A DNA stretch of 64,000 bases from Theocolax elegans. Its lineage: Eukaryota > Arthropoda > Insecta > Hymenoptera > Cerocephalidae. Shown piece by piece: positions 50,337 to 62,575 of the stretch. The stretch spans positions 2,081,001 through 2,145,000 of the forward strand of contig JANSJX010000008.1 in NCBI GenBank assembly GCA_026168455.1, given 5' to 3'. The notes beneath the pieces were generated by a model. It saw only the letters and a program-made list of their open reading frames with translations. It was not told where the DNA came from and made no database searches. The position numbers and the translations under genes are program-made. Each line of letters opens with the position of its first letter. The first letter of the stretch is position 1.

Positions 50337-53300
50337 GTATTTATGCATAAAAAGGCATTTGAACTCGATAAACCCGGGTAACGAACAAAATAAACATATA
50401 TTCAATATCTAGTCGTTTTGGCCTGTTATGTGCATGTATTTATGCATAAAAAGGCATTTGAACTCGATGAGCCCGGGTTATGAACAAAATTAAAGAATAT
50501 TCAAAATCTTGTCGTTTTGGCCTGTTATATGCATGTATTTATGCATAATAAGGCATTTGAACTCGAGCACCCGGGTAACGACCAAATGAAAATATATTCA
50601 AAATCTTGTCGTTTTGGCAGGTTGCATGCATGTATTTATGCATAAAAAGGCATTTCAAATCGATCAACCCGGGTTACGAACAAAATAAAAGAATATTCAA
50701 AACTCGTCGTTTTGGCCTGGTATATGCATGTATTTATGCATAAAAAGGCATTTGAACTCGATAACCCCGGGTTACGAACAAAATAAAAAAATAATCAAAA
50801 TCTAGTCGATTTGCCTGTTATACGCACGTATTTATGCATAAAAAGGCATTTCAACTCGATGAACCCGAGTAAGGATCAAAATAAAAAAATATTCAAAATC
50901 TCGTCGTTTTGGCCTGTTATATGCATGTATTTATGCATAAAAAAGCATTTGAACTCGATAATCCCGGGTAAGTACAAAATAAAAAAATATTCAAAATCTC
51001 GTCGTTTTGGCCTGTTATATGCATGTATTTATGCATAAAAAGGTATTTGAACTCGATAAACCCGGGTTACGAACAAAATAAAAAAATATTCAAAATCTCG
51101 TCGTTTTGGCCTTTTTTATGCATGTATTTATGCATAAAAAGGCATTTGAACTCGATGAACCCGGGTTACGAACATAATTAAAAGTATTCAATATCTAGTC
51201 GTTTTGGCCTGTTATATGCATGTATTTATGCATAAAAAGGCATTAGAAATTGATCAACCCGGGTTACGAACGAAATAAAAAAATATTCAAAATCTCATCG
51301 GTTTGGCCTGTTAAATGCATGTATTTATGCATAAAAAGGCATTTGAACTCGATAAACCCGGGTTACGAACAAAATAAAAAAATATTCAAAATCTCGTCGT
51401 TTTGGCCTGTTATGTGCATGTATTTATGCATAAAAAGGCATTTGAACTCGATGAGCCCAGGTTATGAACAAAATTAAAGAATATTCAAAATCTTGTCGTT
51501 TTGGCCTGTTATATGCATGTATTTATGCATAAAAAGGCATTTGAACTCGATCAACCCGGGCTACGAACAAAATAAAAAAATAATCAAAATCTAGGCGTTT
51601 TGGCCTGTTATATGCATGTATTTATGCATAAAAAGGCATTTGATCTCGATATACCCGGGTTACGAACAACATAAAAAATAATCAAAATCTCGTCGTTTTG
51701 GCCTGTTATATGCATGTATTTATGCATAAAAAGGCATTTGATCTGGATATTCCCGGGTAACGAGCAAAATAAGAAAATATTCAAAATCTTGTCGTTTTGG
51801 CCTGTTATATGCATGTATTTATGCATAAAAAGGCATTTGAACTCGATAATCCCGGGTAACGAACAAAATGAAAATATATTCAAAATCTTGTCGTTTTGGC
51901 CTGTTGCATGCATGTATTTATGCATAAAAAGGCATTTCAAATCGAGCTACCCGGGTAACGAACAACATAAAAAAATAATCAAATCTAGTCGTTTTGGCCT
52001 GTTATATGCATGTATTTATGCATAAAAGGCATTTGAACTCGATGAGCCCGGGTTATGAACATAATTAAAGAATATTCGAATCTTGTCGTTTTGGCCTGTA
52101 ATATACATGTATTTATGCATAAAAAGGCATTTGAAATCGATCAACCCGGGTAACGAACAAAATAAAAAAATATTCAAAATCTCGTCGTTTTGGCCTGTTA
52201 TATGCATGTATTTATGCATAAAAAGGCATTTGAACTCGAGCAACCCGGGTAACGAACAAAATAAACATATATTCAATATCTAGTCGTTTGGCCTGTTATG
52301 TGCATGTATTTATGCATAAAAAGGCATTTGAAATTGATCAACCCGGGTTACGAACGAAATAAAAAAATATTCAAAATCTCATCGTTTTGGCCTGTTATAT
52401 GCATGTATTTATGCATAATAAGGCATTTGAACTCGAGCAACCCGGGTAACGAACAAAATAAAAAAATATTCAAAATCTCGTCGTTTTGGCCTGTTATATG
52501 CATGTATTTATGCATAAAAAGGCATTTGAAATTGATCAACCCGGGTTACGAACGAAATAAAAAAATATTCAAAATCTCATCGTATTGGCCTGTTATATGC
52601 ATGCATTTATGCATAAAAAGGCATTTGAAATCGATCAACCCGGGTAACGAACAAAATAAAAAAATATTCACAATCTTGTCGTTTTTGCCTGTTATATGCA
52701 TGTATTTATGCATAAAAAGGGATATGAATTCGAGCAACCCGGGTAGCGAACAAAATAAAAAATATTCGAAATCTCGTCGTTTTGGCCTGTTATATGCATG
52801 TATTTATGCATAATAAGGCATTTGAACTCGAGCAATCCGGGTAACGTACAAAATAAAAAGATATTCACAATCTCATCGTTTTGGCATGTTTTATGCATGT
52901 ATTTATGCATAAAAAGGCATTTGAAATTGATCAACCCGTGTTACGAACGAAATAAAAAATTATTCAAAATCTCATCGTTTTGGCCTGTTATATGCATGTA
53001 TTTATGCATAAAAAGGCATTTGAAATTGATCAACCCGGGTTACGAACGAAATAATAAAATATTCAAAATCTCATCGGTTTGGCCTGTTAAATGCATGTAT
53101 TTATGCATAAAAAGGCATTTGAACTCGATAAACCCGGGTTACGAACAAAATAAAAAAATATTCAAAATCTCGTCGTTTTGGCCTGTTATGTGCATGTATT
53201 TATGCATAAAAAGGCATTTGAACTCGATGAGCCCAGGTTATGAACAAAATTAAAGACTATTCAAAATCTTGTCGTTTTGGCCTGTTATATGCATGTATTT

Positions 53301-53403
53301 ATGCATAAAAAGGCATTTGAACTCGAGCAACCCGGGCTACGAACAAAATAAAAAAATATTCAAAATCTCATCGTTTTGGCCTGTTAAATGCATGTATTTA
53401 TGC

Positions 53404-53991
53404 GGTTCCATGACATTTTGCCGTATGACAATTCGCCGTTTGACACTTCGCCGTCGGACAAATCGCCGTATTACTTTTCGCCGTATAGGACATTTCGCCG
53501 TATAGGACATTTCGCCGTATAAAATTTTGCCGTATGTGACATTTTGCCGTAAGGAACTTCTCTCCGTAAAATAGGAAAAAATACGTACGGCGAATTTTGA
53601 TACATCGAAATTTAATTTAATTTTATATTCAAATAAAATAAAAACTATGTTTACATTTTACAGAGCATTTGAACTATAATTGTATATAAATTTTTCAAAA
53701 CATTGATTGTAAACAAAATCATATATTGAAATTGAAAAATTGTTTGTTATTATAGTCAAGTTATAATTACAAATAATTTACCGATACTGTATGTGTGTAA
53801 CAACAAAAGTGTAATGGGGGCGCCCCCCAAACCCCCTGCTCAACCAATAACCCTATAACCTTATAACCCAATCGCGTACGGCAAAATGTCTCATACGGCG
53901 AAATGTTATACGGCAAAATGTCTCATACGGCGAAATGTTTACGGCAAAAGGTCCGACGGCGAAATGTCATACGGCAAAATGTCCGGTTACG
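53404..53991. mobile_element. Second copy of the 588-bp element, carried by the satellite duplication
   Basis: Same length, flanks and internal order as 49,749-50,336, with rare substitutions (for example GATACATCG for GATACAGCG). Its flanks are the same monomer variants, so it was copied with the 3.65-kb duplication and did not insert independently. Confidence 0.88.
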
Positions 53992-56071
53992 GTATTTATG
54001 CATAAAAAGGCATTTGAACTCGATAAACCCGGGTAACGAACAAAATAAACATATATTCAATATCTAGTCGTTTTGGCCTGTTATGTGCATGTATTTATGC
54101 ATAAAAAGGCATTTGAACTCGATGAGCCCGGGTTATGAACAAAATTAAAGAATATTCAAAATCTTGTCGTTTTGGCCTGTTATATGCATGTATTTATGCA
54201 TAATAAGGCATTTGAACTCGAGCACCCGGGTAACGACCAAATGAAAATATATTCAAAATCTTGTCGTTTTGGCAGGTTGCATGCATGTATTTATGCATAA
54301 AAAGGCATTTCAAATCGATCAACCCGGGTTACGAACAAAATAAAAGAATATTCAAAACTCGTCGTTTTGGCCTGGTATATGCATGTATTTATGCATAAAA
54401 AGGCATTTGAACTCGATAACCCCGGGTTACGAACAAAATAAAAAATAATCAAAATCTAGTCGATTTGCCTGTTATACGCACGTATTTATGCATAAAAAGG
54501 CATTTCAACTCGATGAACCCGAGTAAGGATCAAAATAAAAAAATATTCAAAATCTCGTCGTTTTGGCCTGTTATATGCATGTATTTATGCATAAAAAAGC
54601 ATTTGAACTCGATAATCCCGGGTAAGTACAAAATAAAAAAATATTCAAAATCTCGTCGTTTTGGCCTGTTATTTGCATGTATTTATGCATAAAAAGGTAT
54701 TTGAACTCGATAAACCCGGGTTACGAACAAAATAAAAAAATATTCAAAATCTCGTCGTTTTGGCCTTTTTTATGCATGTATTTATGCATAAAAAGGCATT
54801 TGAACTCGATGAACCCGGGTTACGAACATAATTAAAAGTATTCAATATCTAGTCGTTTTGGCCTGTTATATGCATGTATTTATGCATAAAAAGGCATTAG
54901 AAATTGATCAACCCGGGTTACGAACGAAATAAAAAAATATTCAAAATCTCATCGGTTTGGCCTGTTAAATGCATGTATTTATGCATAAAAAGGCATTTGA
55001 ACTCGATAAACCCGGGTTACGAACAAAATAAAAAAATATTCAAAATCTCGTCGTTTTGGCCTGTTATGTGCATGTATTTATGCATAAAAAGGCATTTGAA
55101 CTCGATGAGCCCAGGTTATGAACAAAATTAAAGAATATTCAAAATCTTGTCGTTTTGGCCTGTTATATGCATGTATTTATGCATAAAAAGGCATTTGAAC
55201 TCGAGCAACCCGGGCTACGAACAAAATAAAAAAATAATCAAAATCTAGGCGTTTTGGCCTGTTATATGCATGTATTTATGCATAAAAAGGCATTTGATCT
55301 CGATATACCCGGGTTACGAACAACATAAAAAAATAATCAAAATCTAGTCGTTTTGGCCTGTTATATGCATGTATTTATGCATAAAAAGGCATTTGATCTC
55401 GATATACCCGGGTTACGAACAAAATAAAAAAATATTCAAAATCTCGTCGTTTTGGCCTGTTATATGCATGTATTTATGCATAATAAGGCATTTGAACTCG
55501 AGCACCCGGGTAACGAACAAAATGAAAATATATTCAAAATCTTGTCGTTTTGGCCTGTTGCATGCATGTATTTATGCATAAAAAGGCATTTCAAATCGAG
55601 CTACCCGGGTAACGAACAACATAAAAAAATAATCAAAATCTAGTCGTTTTGGCCTGTTATATGCATGTATTTATGCATAAAAAGGCATTTGAACTCGATG
55701 AGCCCGGGTTATGAACATAATTAAAGAATATTCGAAATCTTGTCGTTTTGGCCTGTAATATACATGTATTTATGCATAAAAAGGCATTTGAAATCGATCA
55801 ACCCGGGTTACGAACAAAATAAAAAAATGTTCAAAATCTCGTCGTTTTGGCCTGTTATATGCATGTATTTATGCATAAAAAGGCATTTGAACTCGAGCAA
55901 CCCGGGTAACGAACAAAATAAACATATATTCAATATCTAGTCGTTTTGGCCTGTTATGTGCATGTATTTATGCATAAAAAGGCATTTGAGCTCGATGAGC
56001 CCGGGTTATGAACAAAATTAAAGAATATTCAAAATCTTGTCGTTTTGGCCTGTTATATGCATGTATTTGTA

Positions 56072-57646
56072 ACGTTTGCAGAAGGCAAACGTCGGGGTTT
56101 TTATTATTATTTTTACCCGGGAGTTAAAGTTAATAATTGTTGTTAACGATACCGAGCGGCTAGTATCGTTAACTTGTGGGTTCTTGCCTGGTTTAACTAT
56201 TAAAATAGACCCCTTCTATATGTATTAAACAAAACTCTTCTATTTATTTCTATTAACTCTACGTTTTTACTAATAATAAGTGACAATAAAAAAAAAAAGG
56301 GTAATTATGGGGCCGAGACGCGAAAATGTTTAGTTAAAAATATGTCGTGTGACGGGGCTAATTGTTTTGCCGAACAGCGGCGAAACGTTGGAAATTCTAA
56401 AGTTGGTTTCGTCTATCTTATTCTCAAATTGCAGAGCGACTGCGATTCGAACAATAAGACAGATATGGCTTATTCGATCGCTTCGTTTTGAATGTGTGAC
56501 CGCGCAGCGGACTCAAATTCAACGAAGAGACGTCGAGCGGAGCGATTGGAGTGGGAGGAAGATTCGCTGGGCGGCAGCGTCTCTATGAGGAATTCTCTTA
56601 TGATTTTTATGCAGAACAGCAGCGCAAAAATCGAGAACGGGCAAGGAAGAGAGTGGTGAAAGAGGGAACCTAAGAGCCACGACAACTCTGTACATACAAT
56701 GATAAATATATATATATGTAATATAAAATTATAAATACGTAAACATATATATATAAATATATATACATTTACGTATATGCATATGTGTGTATTTTAAAAT
56801 AAAAAAAAACAAAGAGATTGAGAAAGGTATAGACAGAGGAATAGAGGGAAAAGAGAGAGAGAGAGAGAATGTAATAAGTGTGGTCACGCAAAGTCGGATT
56901 CGCTGAACTGCAGCGGTTCCTATTTACGTTTTATTAGACTTCAACTTTGCTGAACGGCAGCGAAGTTAAAGTGCAGAACCCCGCTGAACGGCAGCGAAGT
57001 TTTAGTACAAGACCCCGCTGAACGGCAGCGAGGTTGAAGTGCAGAACTCTGCTGTTGGGCAGCGTAGTCCCTGCACCTCACTTCCAACGGTTGATGCAAA
57101 GCGGCTGCGCCTCCCGTCGAAATTATGCACCTTGACTGTAGGTGTAAATATATGTATGTATATATTTATGTGTGTGTGTGTGTGTGGTACGAAAAGAAAA
57201 CGCCAGGAGGGGCTTATTTAATTTTCCTTTCCTTTCTTGTATACGAATCCGGCTATGACCGGATATTTATGTATAACAAGAAGTCTCAGGATGAACCAGG
57301 AAGGGTTACTCCTATTGTAACTTAAATTTATCCGTTCGCTGGTTCTGCGCTAGGCTAGGCCAGGAACGGAGCGAGAGTAAGAGAGAGAGAGAGGGAGAGA
57401 CCAGGAGAGGTCTCCGTATACGCGAGAGAGAGACAGACTAAACGGGCCCGTCTCTACCCCAAGCTCCGCTACTGCGCTTGGCTAGACAGAGAGGGGTCGA
57501 GAGAGAGAGAAGGAACGATGGGCGTCTGCTTGCTATGGCAAGTGGACGCGTGCCGCGCCGAGGGAGAGTAGGGGCAATGGCCCAAAATGGCTACTTCTCT
57601 CCTCGTTGCGTCAGGTCTACTCCGGAGCAATTGTACGGGCTAGAGT

Positions 57647-57695
<49 letters not shown>

Positions 57696-58060
57696 CGAGC
57701 GTCGCACTGGCCCTAGGGAGTACGATCGGCGGCGAGCGAGAAAGAGAGAGAAAGAGAGAGAGAAAGAGATGCGTGACAATAACAATAGAAGGTGCTGAAC
57801 GACAGCACTCTCCTATTATTTGTCTGAAAATTAGACAAGAAAACACAGAAAGGAGGACTCAAAAGGTAATGCTGAACGGCAGCGCTACTCAATTGGGATT
57901 CTCTGTTAGACAAATGTTATATATGTATGTATATAACACTCGTCAAAACCAAGATTTGCTGAACAGCAGCGAATCCGGTTTTCTCTGCGTTAGAGGAATA
58001 GGAGAGGTGCAAAAAAAAATGGAACAAAAGGGTAGACTTTGCAGAGCAACTGCGAGATCC
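56072..58060 (+). other. Array of about a dozen similar pentaloop hairpins
   Basis: Short stem-loops recur with a 5-base loop and a common core NGCTG-loop-CAGCN. Stems and loops: 56,072-56,092 (8 bp, AGAAG); 56,364-56,386 (9 bp, AACAG); 56,427-56,447 (8 bp, AGCGA); 56,565-56,579 (GGCGG); 56,896-56,920 (AACTG); 56,943-56,967 (10 bp, AACGG); 56,982-56,996, 57,012-57,034 (AACGG); 57,046-57,068 (TTGGG); 57,792-57,808 (AACGA); 57,866-57,888 (AACGG); 57,953-57,975 (9 bp, AACAG, extended by AAAACC/GGTTTT); 58,035-58,059 (AGCAA). A related one with a larger loop is at 56,602-56,632. Outer stem bases differ between copies but stay paired. No protein family is recognised in the ORFs here. Confidence 0.75.
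57649..57775 (+). repeat. GA microsatellite region
   Basis: (GA)n runs at 57,649-57,692 and 57,738-57,770, with shorter ones at 57,378-57,398, 57,424-57,432 and 57,499-57,509, make this a purine-rich stretch on the + strand between two groups of hairpins. Complementary ORFs rich in Leu-Ser are artefacts of the repeat. Confidence 0.85.
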
Positions 58061-58080
58061 ACGCTTTTGTCCAACCAAGG

Positions 58081-58715
58081 TATTTTTATATAAAAAGACA
58101 AAATTAAGGGGTTAGTTTTAATTATTACAATATTTATTTTACCTTATACAGTGAATAATCAGGTACGCTGTCCCCTTTCGCTTCGATGTTGATTTAATTC
58201 GCCGGAAAATACGAATAGTCGAATATATATATGTATATATTAGTTACTATTCAACACGCGCCCGAGACTCTAAGTACGAGTCGCGTTTAATACCGAGTGA
58301 AGAAAATACAAAAATGCAGCGAGAAACGTAATCAATTAGAAAAATAAAATGCCCTGTTGCCCGTAGGAGAGACGGTGGAAAACTGTCGAGCCTATGGACT
58401 ACCGACAATTAGCGCGGGGCCGTATTTTCTTCGCCCTTAAATACCTATGCGCTTATCTCTATTCGATAGATACAAAAAAATGGTGGGAGTGCATTTTCGA
58501 ACTTTTCTTCGATTTTTATAAATTTTAAGTATTTTATTTATTTGATAATTTTAAAATGTTTATAAATATGTAAACTTATTATTAAAATTGTTGTAAACAA
58601 TTTTGGAAGAAGAAAAATTCGAATTTTCGGTCGCATTAAAATGTGCTTGGTCTTTTTTTTAGAAAAAAAAAAAATAATAAATATATATATATCTCTCTAT
58701 AATATATAAATATTT
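58081..58715. other. Unassigned stretch right of the hairpin array
   Basis: Mostly AT-rich, with a GC-richer patch at 58,250-58,440. I see no ORF or known element. Confidence 0.4.
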
Positions 58716-59085
58716 CGCCGCCGCCGCCGCCGCCGCCGTGTCTAAGAATTCAGAATTCAACATATATATATATGTTTTATATATATATGTCATATATATG
58801 TTATATATATATATGTTATATATATATGTTATATATATATGTTATATATATATGTCATATATATATGTTATATATATATGTCATGTATATGATATATATA
58901 TATGTCATATATATATGTGTGTGTGTGCATGTTTGTATGTGTGTGTGTGTGTATTTGTGTGTGTGCGTGCGTGTGTGTGCTTGTGTGTGCGTGTGCGTGC
59001 GTGCGTGTGTGTGTGTGTACGTGTGTGTTTGTGTGTGAGTGTGTGTATGTGTGTGTGTGTGTGTGTGAGTGTGTGTGTGTGTGAT
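58716..59085 (+). repeat. Composite microsatellite: (CCG)n, (TATATATG)n, (TG)n
   Basis: A CCG run (58,717-58,737) is followed by alternating TATATATG/TCATATA words to about 58,915, then a long TG/GT-rich tract to 59,085. ORFs of up to 150 codons here consist of simple-sequence Tyr/Ile, Cys/Val and His/Thr and are not genes. Confidence 0.9.
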
Positions 59086-59167
59086 CATACACTTTTCCAA
59101 ATATCCATATGTGATATATACAATGGGTTAAAAATTAAATACATTAATTATTGCATTTTTAAGATAA

Positions 59168-59366
59168 TTCATAACTTTATACAGAACTGAAGGCCATAAA
59201 AATGCTACAGACTATTTGAAAGGTATTGCTCCAAGCTTTCTTTCAAACTTTTGGATAAAAAATCAATTGTAGCGCACTTACACTTTTTTTAAGTTGAATA
59301 TTGGGATGTATTTTATATATTTTATATAAAATTTACATTGAAATTAGAAATTCTAACCCAGAAGTG
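59168..59366. repeat. Fragment of the dispersed element seen at 42.9 and 60.8 kb
   Basis: It shares GAAGGCCATAAAAATGCTAC, GAAAGGTATTGCTCCAAGCT and TTAGAAATTCTAACCCAGAA with those copies. It is followed directly by a (GT)n tract. It interrupts a partial copy of the flanking 1-kb duplicated block. Confidence 0.7.
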
Positions 59367-59399
59367 TGTGTGTGTATGTGTGTGCGTGTGTGTGTGTAC

Positions 59400-60320
59400 G
59401 TGTTATTTGTTTTTTCAAGAATAGATAATATATGTATTTTTTCCGTGCGCAAAAAAAAGTGAATATAACTTGAAAGAATGTGTATTTGTTTACTTATTCC
59501 TGATAAAACTCATAAAATAAAAACGGACCTAAAATTTAATGTAATGTTTTTAAAAATATGCACAATTTTACGAAGATAAAATAAATATTAATCAAGTATA
59601 ACATACACTTTTCCAAATATCTATATGTGAAATATACAATAAATTAAAAATTAATACATTAATTATTGCATTTTTAAGATAATTCTATTATAAACAGTAA
59701 TGGCAAAAGAAAATTCAAATTTTAACAGAGGCAATATAAAATACGAATTACATTTCAAAAGTTTTTCGAAAATTATTATTTTAGTAGTTTTTAATTTAAA
59801 TATTATTCAAATCAAATTTAAAAATTGTTTGGAGATTACGTATATTTATATAAAACAATATTTTAAATAAACAAGTATGTATTATTAGATACAAAAGGTT
59901 ATTTAAGGAATGCCTTTGTTTATAATAATTAAAATAAATATATGGGCTCTGTAACTAAAGGGAAAAATAAATTGGATATAATTATGGATTAAAACGCAAA
60001 TTTTGAAAGCGGGTGCAAATTACGATTTACGGGAAAAATGGAAGAAACAGGTTTTTATTTATATACCGCTAAAATGTTATAAATAATTCTTTAAAGCTAA
60101 TACAAAAATTAATTTAATTAAGGAGAAAGTTTTATTACTCTTAAAGCATAAAATATTAATGACATGTAGAACTCTTGGCGATGACTTAAATAAATTAATT
60201 TTAGGAGGTAAAGTTCTATTAAATCCGTTTCAAATAATCTAAAATTTTAATAGGTTTTTACTAAATACTACAATGAAGTATATGCACTTTACTATTTTTG
60301 GTAAGTTAATTGTTCATTAC
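59400..60320 (+). repeat. Duplicated about 1-kb block, first copy
   Basis: It matches 61,604-62,575 in the same orientation. Shared landmarks are TTTTTCCGTGCGCAAAAAAA, CACTTTTCCAAATATCTATA, TTAATTATTGCATTTTTAAG and CTTTACTATTTTTGGTAAGT. A short third fragment is at 59,085-59,165. The copies differ by many small changes, so the duplication is old. No ORF. Confidence 0.8.
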
Positions 60321-60329
60321 CATATATAT

Positions 60330-61526
60330 GGGCTATTTCACATCAGTAGTACGATGAAAATTTGAAATCACTCCAAATTTTGTGAACAGACTGGAAATAT
60401 CTTCCAGAAGATAGAAAAAAAATTTGAGGTGTTAAAAATAATTTGCCTAAGAGTTATTCCACCATGAAAAATGGAAATTTTTCAATTTTTTAGAGAAATT
60501 ATTATTTTCAAAGCTATTTATCTCAAAATCTATTGATTTTTTTAAAAATACATTATAAACAACTTTTGTTCAAAATAATCTTTAGAACTTATCTACTTGG
60601 GTTACAATTCCTGATTTTAAAATCTCGAAGAGATAGAACGCCCGGAAATATTGAATATCAAAACAGGCGACCACGCCACAATCGATTTTGATCTAACACC
60701 GCTCAAAAGATCACATTTTTTGAACACACAAACACCAAATTTTTTTAAAAATTTAAATGGGTAATACCATGTTAATTTTTGTGAATTTTTTGTCTTTCTT
60801 TAAATTATCATAACTTTTTACGGAATTGAAGGTCATAAAAAGCTACAGACTATTTGAAAGGTATTGCTCCAAGCTTTCTTTTAGACCTTTGGATAAAAAA
60901 ATCAGTTGCGGCGAACTTACACTTTTTTAAGTTGAATATTGACATGTAGTTTATGTAACATTGACCTTAAGATTAGAAATTCTAACCCAGAAGGATAAAT
61001 TCTACACATAATTAGCAACGAATATTTGTATAGTAAAAGTTGATAGATTTTGAGTTAAATAGCGATAAACCCAGGCATAACTTACAACAGCGGTCTTGGC
61101 CGATAAGCTAACCCAAGCCATTCGAAAGCTCGCGAAAAATGTGAACTTTTGAGAGGTGTTAGATTAAAATCGATTATGGTGTGGTAGCCGTTTTTGGATA
61201 TTCAATATGTCCGGGTGTTCTATCTCTTCGAGATTTTAAAATTAAGAAATGTAACCAGGGTAGATAAGTTCTAAAGATTAATTTAAACAAAAGTTGTTTG
61301 TAATGTTTTTTCAAAAAAATCAACAGAATTTGAGATAAATGGCTTTAAAAATAGAAATTTTTCTAATAAATTAAAAAATTTCCACTTTTCATGGTCGAAT
61401 AACTCTTAAGCAAATTATTTTTAACACTTAAATTTTTTTTGTATGTTCTGGAAGATGTTTCCAGCCTGTTCTCAAATTTTGGAGTGATTTAAAATTTTCA
61501 TCGTACCACTTGACGTGAGATAGACC
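60330..61526. mobile_element. 1.2-kb foldback element, ends GGGCTATTTCACATC / complement
   Basis: Arms of about 400 bp (60,330-60,725 and 61,130-61,526) pair through blocks such as TCTATCTCTTCGAGATTTTA and AAAATCTCGAAGAGATAGA. The spacer contains the sequence also found at 42,866-43,325 and 59,168-59,366. It sits in a TATATA stretch, and the second copy of the flanking block lacks it at that place, which supports a real insertion. Confidence 0.85.
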
Positions 61527-61603
61527 ATATATATGTATACATATGTATGTATGTATGTGGGTGTGTGTGCGTGCGGCGTAATATTTATATAATATATATA
61601 TGT

Positions 61604-62575
61604 TAAAATTGTTTTTTCAAGAATACATAATATACGTATTTTTTCCGTGCGCAAAAAAAGTTGTGAACATAACTTGAAAGAATGTGTATTTGTCTACCCA
61701 TTCTTCATAAATTCATAAAATTTTTAAACGTATACCCAATAATAATAACGGATCTAAAATGCAATGTAATGCTTTAAATACAGATGCAAAATTGTTTGAA
61801 GATTAAATAAATATTAATCAAGTATAACATTCACTTTTCCAAATATCTATATGTGAAATATACAATAAGTTAAAAATTAAATATATTAATTATTGCATTT
61901 TTAAGATAATTCTATTATAAACAGTATAGGCAAAAGAAAATTCAAATTTTAACAGTGGCAATATAAAATACGAATTACATTTGAATAGATTTTCAAAAAC
62001 TATTAATTTAGGAGCATTTAATTTAAATATTTTTTAAATTAATATTTCAAAATTGTATGGATATATAAGTGTGTAGATAATTTATATTTATATAACACAA
62101 TATTTTAAATAAACAAGTATGTATTTATTAGAAATAGAAGGATATTTAAGAAATGAATTTGTTTATAATAATCAAAATAAATATTTGGGCTCTGCATAGT
62201 AAAAATAAATTGGATATAATTATGGATTAAAACGCAAATTTTGAAATAGAGTGCAAATTACGAATCACGGGAGAAATGGAAGAAACAGGTTTTTATTTAT
62301 ATAGCGCTAAAATTTTATAAATAATTCTTTAAAAATAATACAAAAATTAATTTAATGAAGAAGAAAGTTTTATTACTATTAAAGTACAAAATATTAATGA
62401 CATAGAACTTTTGGCGATGATCGTTCGTCATTAAATAAATTAATTTTAGAAGGTGAATTTCTATTTATAACGGTTTAAAATAATCCAAAATGTTAATAAG
62501 TTGTTAACTAAAATACTACAATTTAGTAGGTATATGTACTTTACTATTTTTGGTAAGTTAATTTTTCATTATCAT
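61604..62575 (+). repeat. Duplicated about 1-kb block, second copy
   Basis: Same order of landmarks as 59,400-60,320, offset by about 2.2 kb. It continues beyond the point where the first copy is interrupted by the foldback (TTTCATTATCATTTATAATT). Confidence 0.8.

Larger units (their letters stand above)
48650..55945 (+). repeat. 3.65-kb tandem duplication within the satellite
   Basis: From about 48,650-52,300 to 52,305-55,945 the order of variant monomers repeats with an offset of 3,654-3,656 bp. The inserted element is included (49,749 vs 53,404), and rare variants such as the monomer at 50,811 and 54,465 match. The copies differ by scattered substitutions and one-base indels. This is a higher-order duplication, probably from unequal exchange. 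Confidence 0.85.
45480..56067 (+). repeat. Subtelomeric 99-bp satellite array
   Basis: There are roughly 95 units (estimate from length) of a 99-bp monomer, with blocks CGTTTTGGCCTGTTATATGC, ATGTATTTATGCATAAAAAG, GCATTTGAACTCGA, ACCCGGGT and ACGAACAAAATAAAAAAATA. Each unit contains a hairpin (TATGCAT ... ATGCATA) and usually a CCCGGG palindrome. Variants alternate between CGATGAACCCGGGTTACG and CGAGCAACCCGGGTAACG. Because 99 = 3 x 33 and one frame on each strand has no stop, long ORFs arise on both strands (a 33-residue repeat such as MYLCIKRHLNSSNPGNEQNK...). They end at indels and are not considered genes. The array is broken by two copies of a 588-bp element. Confidence 0.95.

Noticed and set aside
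45586..53253. Long ORFs of 33-residue repeats on both strands as a repetitive protein family
   Set aside because: They follow from a 99-bp monomer lacking stops in one frame per strand. They break at indels, often start at non-ATG codons and have no signal for expression.
58738..59190. 150-codon ORF and complementary His/Thr-rich ORFs
   Set aside because: They lie entirely within TA and TG microsatellites.
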